DNA of 64,000 bases, from positions 1-64,000 of the forward strand of contig NZ_JABWQP020000011.1 of the NCBI RefSeq assembly GCF_014268505.2, written 5' to 3'. Both the position numbers and the translations under genes were made by a program. Below are positions 7,696 to 15,713 of the stretch, one piece after another; the first letter of the stretch is position 1, and every line of letters starts with the position of its first letter. The notes beneath the pieces were generated by a model. That model was not told the origin of the DNA. It ran no database searches and saw only the letters and a program-made list of their open reading frames with translations. This stretch comes from Pseudomonas khorasanensis. Its GTDB lineage: Bacteria; Pseudomonadota; Gammaproteobacteria; Pseudomonadales; Pseudomonadaceae.

Positions 7696-9342
7696 ATGTT
7701 TAAGAAAGTGAACACGGCCTTGCTAGGGCTGGCTTTGTCGATGGGGCTGACGTCCGTTCAGGCGGACGAAGCGAAGAAAGTCGACGTCCTGCTGATCGGC
7801 GGCGGCATCATGAGCACCACCCTGGGTGTGTGGATCAATGAGCTGGAACCCACCTGGTCGATGGAAATGGTCGAGCGCCTCGACGGCGTCGCCCTGGAAA
7901 GCTCCAACGGCTGGAACAACGCCGGTACCGGTCACTCGGCCCTCGCCGAGCTGAACTACACCCCGGAAGACGACAAAGGCAACGTAACGATCCCGAAAGC
8001 CGTCGAGATCAACGAAGCGTTCCAGGTGTCCCGTCAGTTCTGGGCCTGGCAGGTTCAGCAGGGCGTTCTGAAGAACCCTCGCTCGTTCATCAACACCACA
8101 CCGCACATGAGCTTCGTGTGGGGCGATGACAACATCAAGTTCCTGAAAAAGCGCTACGAAGCCCTGCAGGCGAGCCCGCTGTTCGCCGGCATGCAGTACT
8201 CCGAAGACCCGGCTGTGATCAAGAAGTGGGTTCCGCTGATGATGGAAGGGCGTGACCCGAACCAGAAAATCGCGGCCACCTGGAGCCCGTTGGGCACGGA
8301 CATGAACTTCGGCGAGATCACCCGCCAGTTCGCCGCTCACCTGCAATCCAAGCCTAACTTCGACCTGAAATTGTCGAGCGAAGTCGAGGATATCACCAAG
8401 AACGCCGACGGTACCTGGCGTGTCAGCTACAAAAACCTGAAAGACGGCAGCAAAACCGAAACCGACGCCAAGTTCGTGTTCATCGGTGCCGGCGGTGGTG
8501 CTCTGCACCTGCTGCAGAAGTCGGGCATTCCTGAAGCCAAGGAATACGCAGGCTTCCCGGTGGGCGGCTCGTTCCTCGTGACCGAGAACCCGACCATTGC
8601 CGAGCAGCACCTGGCCAAGGCGTACGGTAAAGCGTCGGTTGGCGCGCCTCCGATGTCGGTTCCGCACCTGGACACCCGTGTTCTGGACGGCAAGCGCGTC
8701 ATCCTGTTTGGCCCGTTCGCGACCTTCAGCACCAAGTTCCTGAAGGAAGGTTCGTATTTCGACCTGCTGACCAGCACCACCACCCACAACATCTGGCCAA
8801 TGACCAAGGTCGGCATCAAGGAATACCCGCTGGTCGAGTACCTTGCCGGTCAACTGATGTTGTCGGATGAAGACCGTCTGAACGCGCTGAAGGAATACTT
8901 CCCCAACGCAAAAGCCGAAGACTGGCGCCTGTGGCAAGCCGGCCAGCGCGTGCAAATCATCAAGCGTGATGAAGCCGCTGGCGGCGTGCTGAAACTGGGC
9001 ACCGAGATCGTTGCTTCGCAAGACGGCTCGATTGCCGGCCTGCTGGGCGCATCGCCGGGCGCGTCGACTGCTGCACCGATCATGCTGAGCGTGTTGCAGA
9101 AAGTCTTCAAAGACAAAGTCGCCTCCCCAGAGTGGCAAACCAAGCTGCATCAGATCGTGCCAAGCTATGGCACCCAGCTGAACAGCGATCCGGCCAAAGT
9201 GGCTGCAGAGTGGGCTTACACCGCGAAGATCCTCGAACTGCCGACGCCTCCAGCGATCGGTCAGGTCGCGGCTCCAGCGGCACCTGCGGCTGAAAAAGCC
9301 GTGGCACCGAAGGAAAGCGCTGCTCGTGACATGGCTCTGTAA
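7696..9342 (+). CDS. mqo: Malate:quinone oxidoreductase with N-terminal signal-like segment
   Basis: FAD enzyme that oxidises malate to oxaloacetate and passes electrons to quinone, replacing or backing up the NAD-linked malate dehydrogenase. The 548-residue protein shows the dinucleotide-binding VDVLLIGGGIMSTTLG, the family SSNGWNNAGTGHSALAELNYTP block, GAGGGALHLLQKSGI and a C-terminal GLLGASPGASTAAPIML. Two oddities: a Sec-like N-terminus (ALLGLALSMGLTSVQADEA) and an Ala/Pro/Lys/Glu-rich tail of about 30 residues. ATG at 7696 with TAGG 8 bp upstream is preferred to the GTG at 7687. It is monocistronic, with its own terminator. Confidence 0.95.
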   Translation: MFKKVNTALLGLALSMGLTSVQADEAKKVDVLLIGGGIMSTTLGVWINELEPTWSMEMVERLDGVALESSNGWNNAGTGHSALAELNYTPEDDKGNVTIPKAVEINEAFQVSRQFWAWQVQQGVLKNPRSFINTTPHMSFVWGDDNIKFLKKRYEALQASPLFAGMQYSEDPAVIKKWVPLMMEGRDPNQKIAATWSPLGTDMNFGEITRQFAAHLQSKPNFDLKLSSEVEDITKNADGTWRVSYKNLKDGSKTETDAKFVFIGAGGGALHLLQKSGIPEAKEYAGFPVGGSFLVTENPTIAEQHLAKAYGKASVGAPPMSVPHLDTRVLDGKRVILFGPFATFSTKFLKEGSYFDLLTSTTTHNIWPMTKVGIKEYPLVEYLAGQLMLSDEDRLNALKEYFPNAKAEDWRLWQAGQRVQIIKRDEAAGGVLKLGTEIVASQDGSIAGLLGASPGASTAAPIMLSVLQKVFKDKVASPEWQTKLHQIVPSYGTQLNSDPAKVAAEWAYTAKILELPTPPAIGQVAAPAAPAAEKAVAPKESAARDMAL

Positions 9343-9360
9343 CTAGAACCCTGACACACA

Positions 9361-9397
9361 AAACCCACTGAACCGGCGACGGTCAGTGGGTTTTTTT
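9361..9397 (+). terminator. Terminator of mqo
   Basis: AAACCCACTGA at 9361-9371 pairs with TCAGTGGGTTT at 9383-9393, followed by more T, 19 bp after the mqo stop. Confidence 0.9.
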
Positions 9398-9423
9398 GTG
9401 GCCTGGTGTTGGTAGGAGCTGAT

Positions 9424-9852
9424 TCAGGCTTTTGCAGACGCCAGATACGCTCCCAAGCGCCGGCCCATTTCCTCGCCCAATGCCTGCAACCCGCTCAGCG
9501 GCCGCACCATCACTTCAAACTCGACGATCTTGCCGCTGTTATCGAAACGAATCATGTCGATGCCTTTTAGTTCCTTCGCACCGACCTTCGCGCTGAATTC
9601 CAGGATCACGTTCAGGCCATCCGCCGTCGCCAACTCACGGTGATAGGCGAAATCTTCAAAGACTTCGAACACCGTGTTGAGGATCATCGCCACCACCGGC
9701 GCGCCGGGGTAGGGCGTGTGGGCCATCGGCGAGCGGAACACGGCCTGGGGATGGAGCAGTTCGGGCAAAGCTTTGAGATTGCCGCTGCGAATCATCTCGT
9801 GCCAGCGCTTTAGGGATGCGGCGGCGTTGGGTTGCAAGGCCAGATCGGGCAT
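9424..9852 (-). CDS. SnoaL-like / NTF2-fold protein
   Basis: A 142-residue cytoplasmic protein without a signal peptide. It has an NTF2-like pattern: helix (LKRWHEMIRSGNLKALPELL), HPQAVFRSPM, and strands FSAKVGAKELKGIDMIRFDNSGKIVEFEVMVRP. Members of this superfamily include isomerases, cyclases and non-enzymatic ligand binders, so no activity is proposed. It is separate from mqo, convergent, with the mqo terminator between them. Confidence 0.8.
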   Translation of the reverse strand: MPDLALQPNAAASLKRWHEMIRSGNLKALPELLHPQAVFRSPMAHTPYPGAPVVAMILNTVFEVFEDFAYHRELATADGLNVILEFSAKVGAKELKGIDMIRFDNSGKIVEFEVMVRPLSGLQALGEEMGRRLGAYLASAKA

Positions 9853-9954
9853 GGTCAGTCCTGTTTTTGTTGTTGTTTGAAGGCACTGACTCTAGTTCAA
9901 CCCGACTGAATATGAATCCTCGAATCTCGCGTTGAATACCTGCCTATGACCGAA

Positions 9955-9985
9955 ACGGATCAGATGCGCATCTGATCCGTATTTT
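9955..9985 (+). terminator. Perfect 26-bp palindrome with T tract (orphan terminator or operator)
   Basis: ACGGATCAGATGC (9955-9967) is followed without a loop by its reverse complement (9968-9980), then ATTTTT on the plus strand. No plus-strand gene lies directly upstream, so it could end a small RNA from 9853-9954 or be a protein site. Confidence 0.5.
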
Positions 9986-10113
9986 TCTGTTTCATCTGCC
10001 TCTGTATTCAGTACAGCCGCAGGCTCAGAATGCCCCGGCAGTGCGAACACTCATGACCTTGCTTCATTCCGAAGCGTCTGGTGCACCGCATACTCGGCAT
10101 TGAGGAGAGCACG

Positions 10114-10197
10114 ATGTACAAGATGGCGATTTTTCTCGGCGGTTTTCTGGTGTTGACCATTTTGATCGGCGTGCTCGCGACGATTTCTCCAGTCTGA
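10114..10197 (+). CDS. 27-residue single-pass membrane peptide
   Basis: An ATG at 10114 is preceded by GAGGAG at 7 bp and opens a 27-codon frame. The product is almost entirely one hydrophobic helix (IFLGGFLVLTILIGVLATI) after a short MYKM start and ends in SPV. The strong ribosome binding site and clean TM segment make it likely to be real. It lies 95 bp before the OBAP-like lipoprotein on the same strand and could be co-transcribed. Function unknown; it may be a small regulator of a membrane complex or a stress peptide. Confidence 0.6.
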   Translation: MYKMAIFLGGFLVLTILIGVLATISPV

Positions 10198-10291
10198 TTC
10201 ATCGAAGCTTTTTCGAACTCTGTCGTTCTCCTGCTTTCAGTTGCAGAACAGGGCCAGCATGCGCCCGCCACTGAATGATAAGGAGCGAAAC

Positions 10292-11095
10292 ATGCCTATC
10301 ACGACCTCGCAGGGACGTTGGGTTTCCGTTGGCCTGATGGTCGCGGCATTGACCGGTTGCGCGATGAGCAACACCGATTCACCGGTGCAGACACCCGGCC
10401 AGGCCAAGGCCTCCGATACGGAGATGCTCGAAGTCGGCGCGCAATGGTTGCAGGACAAGCCGCCGATCCGCGCGTTGAACATGTACCTGGATGGCTTCCA
10501 TTTTTATAACGGTCATCCTGGCGCACAGATGGAGGCGCACCACTACTGCTCGGCGCTCAATGAAGAAGTGTTCCAATGCGTGATCTACGACGGTAACACC
10601 GCGCAAGCGAAGTTGATGGGCGTGGAGTACATCATCAGCCAGCGCCTGTTCACTCAACTGCCTGCCAAAGAAAAGGCCTTGTGGCACAGCCACGCGCACG
10701 AAGTCACTTCCGGCCAATTAATCGCGCCCGGCATACCGCAGGTGGCGGAAACCCGTCTGATGGAAAAACTGGCCAATACCTACGGCAAAACCTGGCACAC
10801 CTGGCACACCGATCAGGACAAGCAACTGCCGCTCGGCGTGCCGCAGTTGATGATGGGCTTCACCGCTGACGGTCAGGCGGATGCAGAAATGGTCCGCCAG
10901 CGCGATCAGCGCCTTGGCGTCGACAGCGCCGAGAAGAAAAAGGCGCGGGCCGCGATCAAGCCGGCGCCTGTCGCGCCGGGCGCCGATGCCTGGCAGAAAG
11001 GCAACGCCGTGCAGCTCAAGGACCCGACCGGACACCAGCACGTCATGCCTCGCCCGGCCACCCCTGGCGATGAAAATGCCCGGAGTCAGCCGTGA
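10292..11095 (+). CDS. OBAP-like (DUF1264) lipoprotein
   Basis: A 267-residue lipoprotein with a signal peptide and lipobox LTGC. The body matches the DUF1264 / oil-body-associated-protein family: MYLDGFHFYNGHPGAQMEAH, HYCSALNEEVFQCVIYDG, LMGVEYIIS and PAKEKALWHSHAHEVTSGQL. The bacterial members have no established function. The C-terminus is Ala/Pro/Lys-rich and probably disordered. AAGGAG 6 bp before the ATG at 10292 fixes the start. Its stop is one base from the convergent stop of the CAP-domain gene. Confidence 0.85.
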   Translation: MPITTSQGRWVSVGLMVAALTGCAMSNTDSPVQTPGQAKASDTEMLEVGAQWLQDKPPIRALNMYLDGFHFYNGHPGAQMEAHHYCSALNEEVFQCVIYDGNTAQAKLMGVEYIISQRLFTQLPAKEKALWHSHAHEVTSGQLIAPGIPQVAETRLMEKLANTYGKTWHTWHTDQDKQLPLGVPQLMMGFTADGQADAEMVRQRDQRLGVDSAEKKKARAAIKPAPVAPGADAWQKGNAVQLKDPTGHQHVMPRPATPGDENARSQP

Positions 11096-11096
11096 C

Positions 11097-11963
11097 TCAA
11101 GGCGCGCCGAACAGCATTGTCCAGTAAACACCGTCGTCGCTGCGTGCTTCACTGGCGAATCCGGCACCGACCTGGGTGAACATCGGGTTCATCAGGTTGG
11201 CGCAGTGCCCCGGGCTCGCCAGCCAGCTGGCCATGGCTTTGCCCGGTGAACTCTGGCCAGCGGCGATGTTTTCCCCAACTTGCCGGCCGCGATATCCGGC
11301 CGCGTGGGCGCGGTCGGCCGGCATGTCGCCATCAGGATCGCGGTGGGCGAAGTAGTTGCCGAAGGCCATGGCTTTGCTGTGGCCCTGAGCCGCTGCGCCA
11401 AGGGCGGCATTCCAGCTCAACGGTCGCGCTGCGGCGAAGCGTTGACGGCCGCACATCCGTGGCCGGGCGCGGGCTGCATTGACCTCGGCGAGCAATGCCT
11501 TGCCAACGCTGCGGTTGTCGCCGACGCGACTGTCGAGGACCGGTTGCGCCAGCACCACCTGCCATTGATTACGTGAACGGCTGACGCCGATGTCGGCATA
11601 GTTCGCATCCAGCAAAGCCGCGCAATAGTCGTTCTGCAACTGGTCGAAGGCTTCGTTGGCATCTTCGGCGCCGATGATGCGGATGCTGCGCACCGTGATC
11701 GCTGAATAGCCTGATGACCTCAGGGCCTCGCGCATGCCCCCGCCGTAGCGGTAGCCGATCGGCAAGGCCAGATTCGATTTCAGCGTCAACGGCGCCAGAC
11801 GTTGCCCGGGCCGTCGGTCACAGCGCTGCGGATGGGCGCGGTAATCGTTGATGGCAGCCACCAGTTGGCGCTCCGCACCGGCGTTGGCGGATTGAGCGAG
11901 CGAGGGGCAAAGGATCAGCAGGCACAGCGAAACGAAGCGATACGAACGAACGGCGTGGCGCAT
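11097..11963 (-). CDS. Secreted CAP-domain (SCP/PR-1-like) protein
   Basis: This 288-residue protein has a signal peptide (LCLLILCPSLAQSANA) and a CAP domain in the C-terminal half: HSKAMAFGNYFAHRDPDGDM, YRGRQVGENIAAG, MASWLASPGHCANLMNP and a terminal VYWTMLFG. The N-terminal half begins with another CAP-like helix (LVAAINDYRAHPQRC) and resembles the start of the second domain (LLAEVNAARARPRMC), suggesting a degenerate tandem domain. CAP proteins of bacteria are extracellular; some bind lipid or act in the envelope. No operon partner. Confidence 0.85.
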   Translation of the reverse strand: MRHAVRSYRFVSLCLLILCPSLAQSANAGAERQLVAAINDYRAHPQRCDRRPGQRLAPLTLKSNLALPIGYRYGGGMREALRSSGYSAITVRSIRIIGAEDANEAFDQLQNDYCAALLDANYADIGVSRSRNQWQVVLAQPVLDSRVGDNRSVGKALLAEVNAARARPRMCGRQRFAAARPLSWNAALGAAAQGHSKAMAFGNYFAHRDPDGDMPADRAHAAGYRGRQVGENIAAGQSSPGKAMASWLASPGHCANLMNPMFTQVGAGFASEARSDDGVYWTMLFGAP

Positions 11964-12103
11964 GGGGCGAACAGCTCTGGAAGGGGACAGCGCTAAAGTG
12001 GGTGAGCCGTGTGTGGCGGCGCGAATAGGACTGGGGTTTGCAGACTTGGTTCAGAGGGGGCGGGGGGATTTTTCACGTGCTTGAAGGGTGGTGTTTGGAC
12101 CGA

Positions 12104-12202
12104 CGCCATCGCTGGCAAGCCAGCTCCCACCGGGATCAAGGTCGTTCGCCCATTCGCCTGTGCCCCCGACTCATTGTGGGAGCTGGCTTGCCAGCGATGA
12201 GG
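12104..12202. repeat. REP pair, second sequence class
   Basis: CATCGCTGGCAAGCCAGCTC at 12107-12126 and its reverse complement at 12179-12200 form an inverted pair, distinct in sequence from the TCGCGAGCAGG class found elsewhere in the window. Confidence 0.85.
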
Positions 12203-12239
12203 CAGGTGCGGTCGACGCAATAGCACAGGCATACGACGC

Positions 12240-13010
12240 CTAGCGATTCAACACATCCCTCATCCACTGTAAATATTCGCCACGCTCGGAAATCGAGTTA
12301 TGCCCCGAATCCGGGACTGTCTTCAGCGTCGCAACGCCTCGGGGGAAACTGTCGAACAACCGCTGCGTACTGCTGCGTCCAATCACGTCGTCATCACTCG
12401 CCGCCAAAAGCAACGTTGGCACGCGAATATGCGCCGCGTACTTGCCGGACTCGAAACGATCCTTGAGCAGCCACTTCACCGGCACCCACGGATATTGCTT
12501 TTCGGCGATTTCCTCAAGGCTGTTGAACGGTGTCACCAGTACCAGGTTCTGCACCGGCCGCTGACTGGCCAGGCGTACCGCCACGCCCGAACCGAGACTA
12601 CGCCCGACCACGGAAACCTGCGGATGGCTGGCGTAGACCTGATCGAACAGCGCCAGCGCGTCCTCGGCGATCGCGGCTTCCGACGGCGAGCCAGTGCTGC
12701 CGCCAAAGCCTCGGTAATGCAGAAAATACAGCGCATAGTCGGGAAACGCTTCGGCGAAGTCCGGCAAATTGCGCGAAACGTCCTCCGCATTGCCACCGAA
12801 ATAGATTAACGCCCGGGAGCCTGCGCGTTCACGAACGGTCACCCAGACCTCGGCGTCCGGCATCGACAGCTTCAATCGCGAATCCGCTGAAACCAGGGCA
12901 GAAGGCTGGGGGAAGTAGATCAGCGAGCGCTGAAACACGAACAGCGCCGCACACAGCGCGAGGTACACGACAACGAGTAAAACGACGAGTGACATCAAGG
13001 TTCGGGACAT
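12240..13010 (-). CDS. Membrane-anchored alpha/beta hydrolase (BEM46/YfhR-like)
   Basis: A 256-residue serine hydrolase with an N-terminal membrane anchor (LVVLLVVVYLALCAALFVF). The nucleophile elbow is GRSLGSG, the acid lies in AASDDDVIG and the histidine in VPDSGHNSIS. The LIYFPQPS entry and HYRGFGGSTGSPSE oxyanion segment are typical of the BEM46/ABHD13-like family. Substrate unknown. A single gene on the minus strand, divergent from the aldo/keto reductase gene. Confidence 0.88.
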   Translation of the reverse strand: MSRTLMSLVVLLVVVYLALCAALFVFQRSLIYFPQPSALVSADSRLKLSMPDAEVWVTVRERAGSRALIYFGGNAEDVSRNLPDFAEAFPDYALYFLHYRGFGGSTGSPSEAAIAEDALALFDQVYASHPQVSVVGRSLGSGVAVRLASQRPVQNLVLVTPFNSLEEIAEKQYPWVPVKWLLKDRFESGKYAAHIRVPTLLLAASDDDVIGRSSTQRLFDSFPRGVATLKTVPDSGHNSISERGEYLQWMRDVLNR

Positions 13011-13121
13011 TCGGCTACTTTTAACGAGGTAAGAGGTTTGCTGTCGCAGTGTAGTTCAGCGGCTGCATCGGGCAGCCTCAGCACACAACATGCAACAGAT
13101 CCGCGCAGCAGGAGGAACCGC

Positions 13122-14081
13122 ATGCGCCACACTGAGGGTTACTCACGTCGCCGGTTGCTGACGCTGGCTGCCGGAATGTCGGCGGTCTTCACGGTTGATC
13201 GCGCGTTTGCCACAGCTACCACGCCGACTGTCACATCGCCCGAAACGGCAGGAGACCAGACCATGCAGACCCGCGCCATCCCCTCCAGCTCCGAGTCACT
13301 GCCCATGGTCGGGTTGGGCACGTACCGCGGTTTCGACGTCGCGCCGGGCGATCCGGCCTACCGGCAATTGCCAGCGGTGCTCGAAGCGCTGTTCAAGAAG
13401 GGGGGCACGGTGATCGACAGCTCACCCATGTACGGCCGCGCGGAACAGACCACCGGTGAACTGCTGTCGATCCATCAACCGCGCTCGCCGGCCTTTCTCG
13501 CCACCAAAGTGTGGACGCGGGGGAGGGAGGAGGGCATCGCGCAGATGGAGCAGTCATTCAGCCTGCTGCAAACCAAACGCATCGACCTGATGCAGATTCA
13601 CAACCTGCTCGACTGGCAAACCCATTTGCCCACGCTGCGCGAATGGAAAGAGCAGGGCCGGATTCGCTATATCGGCATCACCCATTACACGTCGTCGGCC
13701 TATGACGAAGTCGAGGCCGTGCTGAAGGCCGAACAATTGGACTTTCTGCAAATCAACTACGCCCTCGATGACCGTGGCGTGGAAAAACGCATTCTGCCGT
13801 TGTGCCGCGAACGCGGTGTGGCGGTGATCTGTAACCGGCCATTCGGCGGCGGCGACTTGCTTGCCCGGCTCAAGGGCAAGCCCCTGCCAGCGTGGGTGTC
13901 GGATGTGCAGGTCAACAGTTGGCCGCAACTGGCGCTGAAGTTTCTACTCGCTCATCCGGCCGTCACCTGCGTGATTCCGGGCACCGGCAACCCGCGCTAC
14001 ATGGCCGACAACGCCATGGCCGGGTTCGGGCCGATGCTGACCGATGCGCAGCGGCATCAGTTGATCGCATTGGCGGGCTGA
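13122..14081 (+). CDS. Tat-exported aldo/keto reductase
   Basis: A 319-residue aldo/keto reductase with an N-terminal twin-arginine signal (SRRRLLTLAAGMSAVFTV...AFA). The TIM-barrel shows MVGLGTYRGFD, the catalytic DSSPMYGRAE tyrosine, LATKVW lysine and MQIHNLLDW histidine, and a C-terminal VTCVIPGTGNPRYMADN block. AGGAGG precedes the ATG at 13122 by 7 bp, so the longer upstream frame was not used. It is followed 6 bp later by the convergent LysR gene. AKR, LysR and cupin genes next to each other suggest control by that LysR, but AKR has its own orientation and promoter. Confidence 0.9.
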   Translation: MRHTEGYSRRRLLTLAAGMSAVFTVDRAFATATTPTVTSPETAGDQTMQTRAIPSSSESLPMVGLGTYRGFDVAPGDPAYRQLPAVLEALFKKGGTVIDSSPMYGRAEQTTGELLSIHQPRSPAFLATKVWTRGREEGIAQMEQSFSLLQTKRIDLMQIHNLLDWQTHLPTLREWKEQGRIRYIGITHYTSSAYDEVEAVLKAEQLDFLQINYALDDRGVEKRILPLCRERGVAVICNRPFGGGDLLARLKGKPLPAWVSDVQVNSWPQLALKFLLAHPAVTCVIPGTGNPRYMADNAMAGFGPMLTDAQRHQLIALAG

Positions 14082-14087
14082 ATGCAG

Positions 14088-14981
14088 TCAGTCGCGATAA
14101 CGCAACGCTTCCAGCAACAACGCAAACGCCGGTGCTGCCTGGCGCCGGCTCGGGTAGTACAAGTGATAGCCGGAAAACGCCGGGCACCAGTCCGCTAAAA
14201 CGTGAATCAAGCGGCCGTCCGCCAGAAACGGGGCGACGACGTTTTCCGGGATATAGCTCAGGCCGAAACCGTCCAGCGCGGCGTCGAGTAACGGGTAAAC
14301 GCCATTCAGCGTGATCTGTCCCGACACGCGGACCTTCAGGCTTTCACCGTCCTTTTCGAATTCCCACGAATACAGGCCGCCATTCGTTGGCAAGCGCAGG
14401 TTGTTGCACGCGTGTTCGGTGAGGTCACGGGGGGTTTTTGGCTGCGCGCGACGAGCGAAATAGGCGGGTGAGCCGACCACGGCCATGCGCATGTCCGGGC
14501 CGATGCGTGTGGCGATCATGCCTTGGGCGACATCCTCGCCCAGACGCACACCAGCGTCGAAACCCTGGCCGGCAATGTCGACGAAGCCGTAATCGCAGCA
14601 GACTTCTACGGCGACGTCCGGGTACTGGGGCAGAAATGCTTGTAGCACCGGCCGCAGGATCCAGTTCAGCGAGTGGTCCGTGGCGCTGATACGGATCTTT
14701 CCGGCCGGAGTTTCGCGCAGGTTGCTCAGTGCGGCCAGTTCCACTTCGATTTCCTCGAAACGCGGGCCGATGGTTCGCAGCAAATGTTCGCCGGCCTCGG
14801 TCGGCGAAACACTGCGCGTGGTGCGCGTCAGCAGGCGCAAGCCCAGGCGGGCTTCAAGGCTGCGGATGGTGTGGCGGAGCGCCGATTGCGACACGCCGAG
14901 TTTCGCCGCTGCCTTGGTGAAGCTGCGCTCACGAGCAACGGCGAGAAAGGCGAGCAGGTCGGTGGCGTTTTCCCGAAGCAT
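14088..14981 (-). CDS. LysR-family transcriptional regulator (divergent from cupin gene)
   Basis: A 297-residue LTTR: winged helix-turn-helix in the first 65 residues (LLAFLAVARERSFTKAAAKLGVSQSALRHTIRSLE), then the two-lobed co-inducer domain (ISATDHSLNWILRPVL, GYHLYYPSRRQAAPAFALLLEAL). The C-terminal block is typical of the CrgA/PA2206-like group that often controls oxidoreductases. It is divergent from the cupin gene across a 97-bp gap holding a well-formed T-N11-A box. Confidence 0.92.
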   Translation of the reverse strand: MLRENATDLLAFLAVARERSFTKAAAKLGVSQSALRHTIRSLEARLGLRLLTRTTRSVSPTEAGEHLLRTIGPRFEEIEVELAALSNLRETPAGKIRISATDHSLNWILRPVLQAFLPQYPDVAVEVCCDYGFVDIAGQGFDAGVRLGEDVAQGMIATRIGPDMRMAVVGSPAYFARRAQPKTPRDLTEHACNNLRLPTNGGLYSWEFEKDGESLKVRVSGQITLNGVYPLLDAALDGFGLSYIPENVVAPFLADGRLIHVLADWCPAFSGYHLYYPSRRQAAPAFALLLEALRYRD

Positions 14982-15005
14982 TGATGAGTGTCCTGCATAA
15001 GTTTT

Positions 15006-15030
15006 TTCGGATTTTAGTCGATTATCCGAA
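15006..15030. promoter_or_regulatory. LysR-type operator (T-N11-A box)
   Basis: TTCGGAT (15006-15012) and ATCCGAA (15024-15030) are perfect inverted arms around 11 bp. The inner bases give the canonical LTTR T-N11-A. It is 25 bp from the LysR start and 49 bp from the cupin start, the usual place for autoregulation plus activation of the divergent gene. Confidence 0.7.
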
Positions 15031-15078
15031 GAGTGCGGGTGGTTAGAGTGGTTGCATTATTGACCTGGAGGAAAACCC

Positions 15079-15558
15079 ATGAATCCGATTGCGTCTTGCG
15101 CGCTGACCCTCTCGCTGCTCGCGGGCGAGGTGCAGGCCACTGAAAATCCCCGCGTCACCGTCACCCCAAACGGCTCGCAGCCTTCGGCCAGGGGCCCGGC
15201 CGACTGGTTTACCGGGACCGTCCGGGTGGATGCGCCGTTCAAGGGCACCGATGAGGCGCGGGTCAGCGGGGCCACCGTGACGTTCGAGCCGGGCGCACGT
15301 ACCGCGTGGCACACGCATCCATTGGGGCAGACCCTCATCGTCACCTCTGGATCCGGATTCGTGCAGGAGTGGGGCCACCCGGTCCGTCAGATCCGTCCGG
15401 GCGACACGGTATGGATTGCACCCGGAGCCAAGCATTGGCACGGTGCCGCGCCCACGACGGCGATGACTCATATCGCCATTGCCGAGGTGCTGGAGGGCAA
15501 GGTGGTGGACTGGATGGAGCACGTGAGCGCCTATCAGTATCCGCAAGCTGCCGATTGA
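15079..15558 (+). CDS. Secreted/envelope cupin-domain protein
   Basis: A 159-residue single-domain cupin. Motif 1 is PGARTAWHTHPLGQTLIVTSGSG-like with metal-binding H-x-H, and motif 2 contains RPGDTVWIAPGAKHWHG. Related bacterial proteins include manganese hydroxynitrile lyases and carboxymuconolactone-associated cupins, so a small-molecule enzyme is plausible but not assignable. The N-terminus (CALTLSLLAGEVQA) looks like a short signal peptide. GGAGG lies 8 bp before the ATG. Probably controlled by the divergent LysR. Confidence 0.85.
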   Translation: MNPIASCALTLSLLAGEVQATENPRVTVTPNGSQPSARGPADWFTGTVRVDAPFKGTDEARVSGATVTFEPGARTAWHTHPLGQTLIVTSGSGFVQEWGHPVRQIRPGDTVWIAPGAKHWHGAAPTTAMTHIAIAEVLEGKVVDWMEHVSAYQYPQAAD

Positions 15559-15570
15559 GCTGATGGTTGG

Positions 15571-15635
15571 CAGGAAAATTCCTACAAGTTGAAGGGACGC
15601 GAGCTACAGGTTCGCTTGATCCGGTTATTGATAAT
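15571..15635 (+). promoter_or_regulatory. Putative activator boxes and -10 of the fimbrial adhesin gene
   Basis: An inverted repeat AGGAA-AA-TTCCT (15572-15583) is followed by CTACAG (15604-15609), then GATAAT (15630-15635) as a candidate -10. The same elements with nearly the same spacing precede the pilin operon (see 16896-16960). The CTACAG element sits where a -35 would be, as expected for an activator touching RNA polymerase. Confidence 0.6.
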
Positions 15636-15713
15636 TCGCCCTCTGCCGGCCGTTGGCCGATTCAAATCTCAACGTTCGGGATGCAGACGATCCTAACCAA
15701 GAGGGCCTCGACC

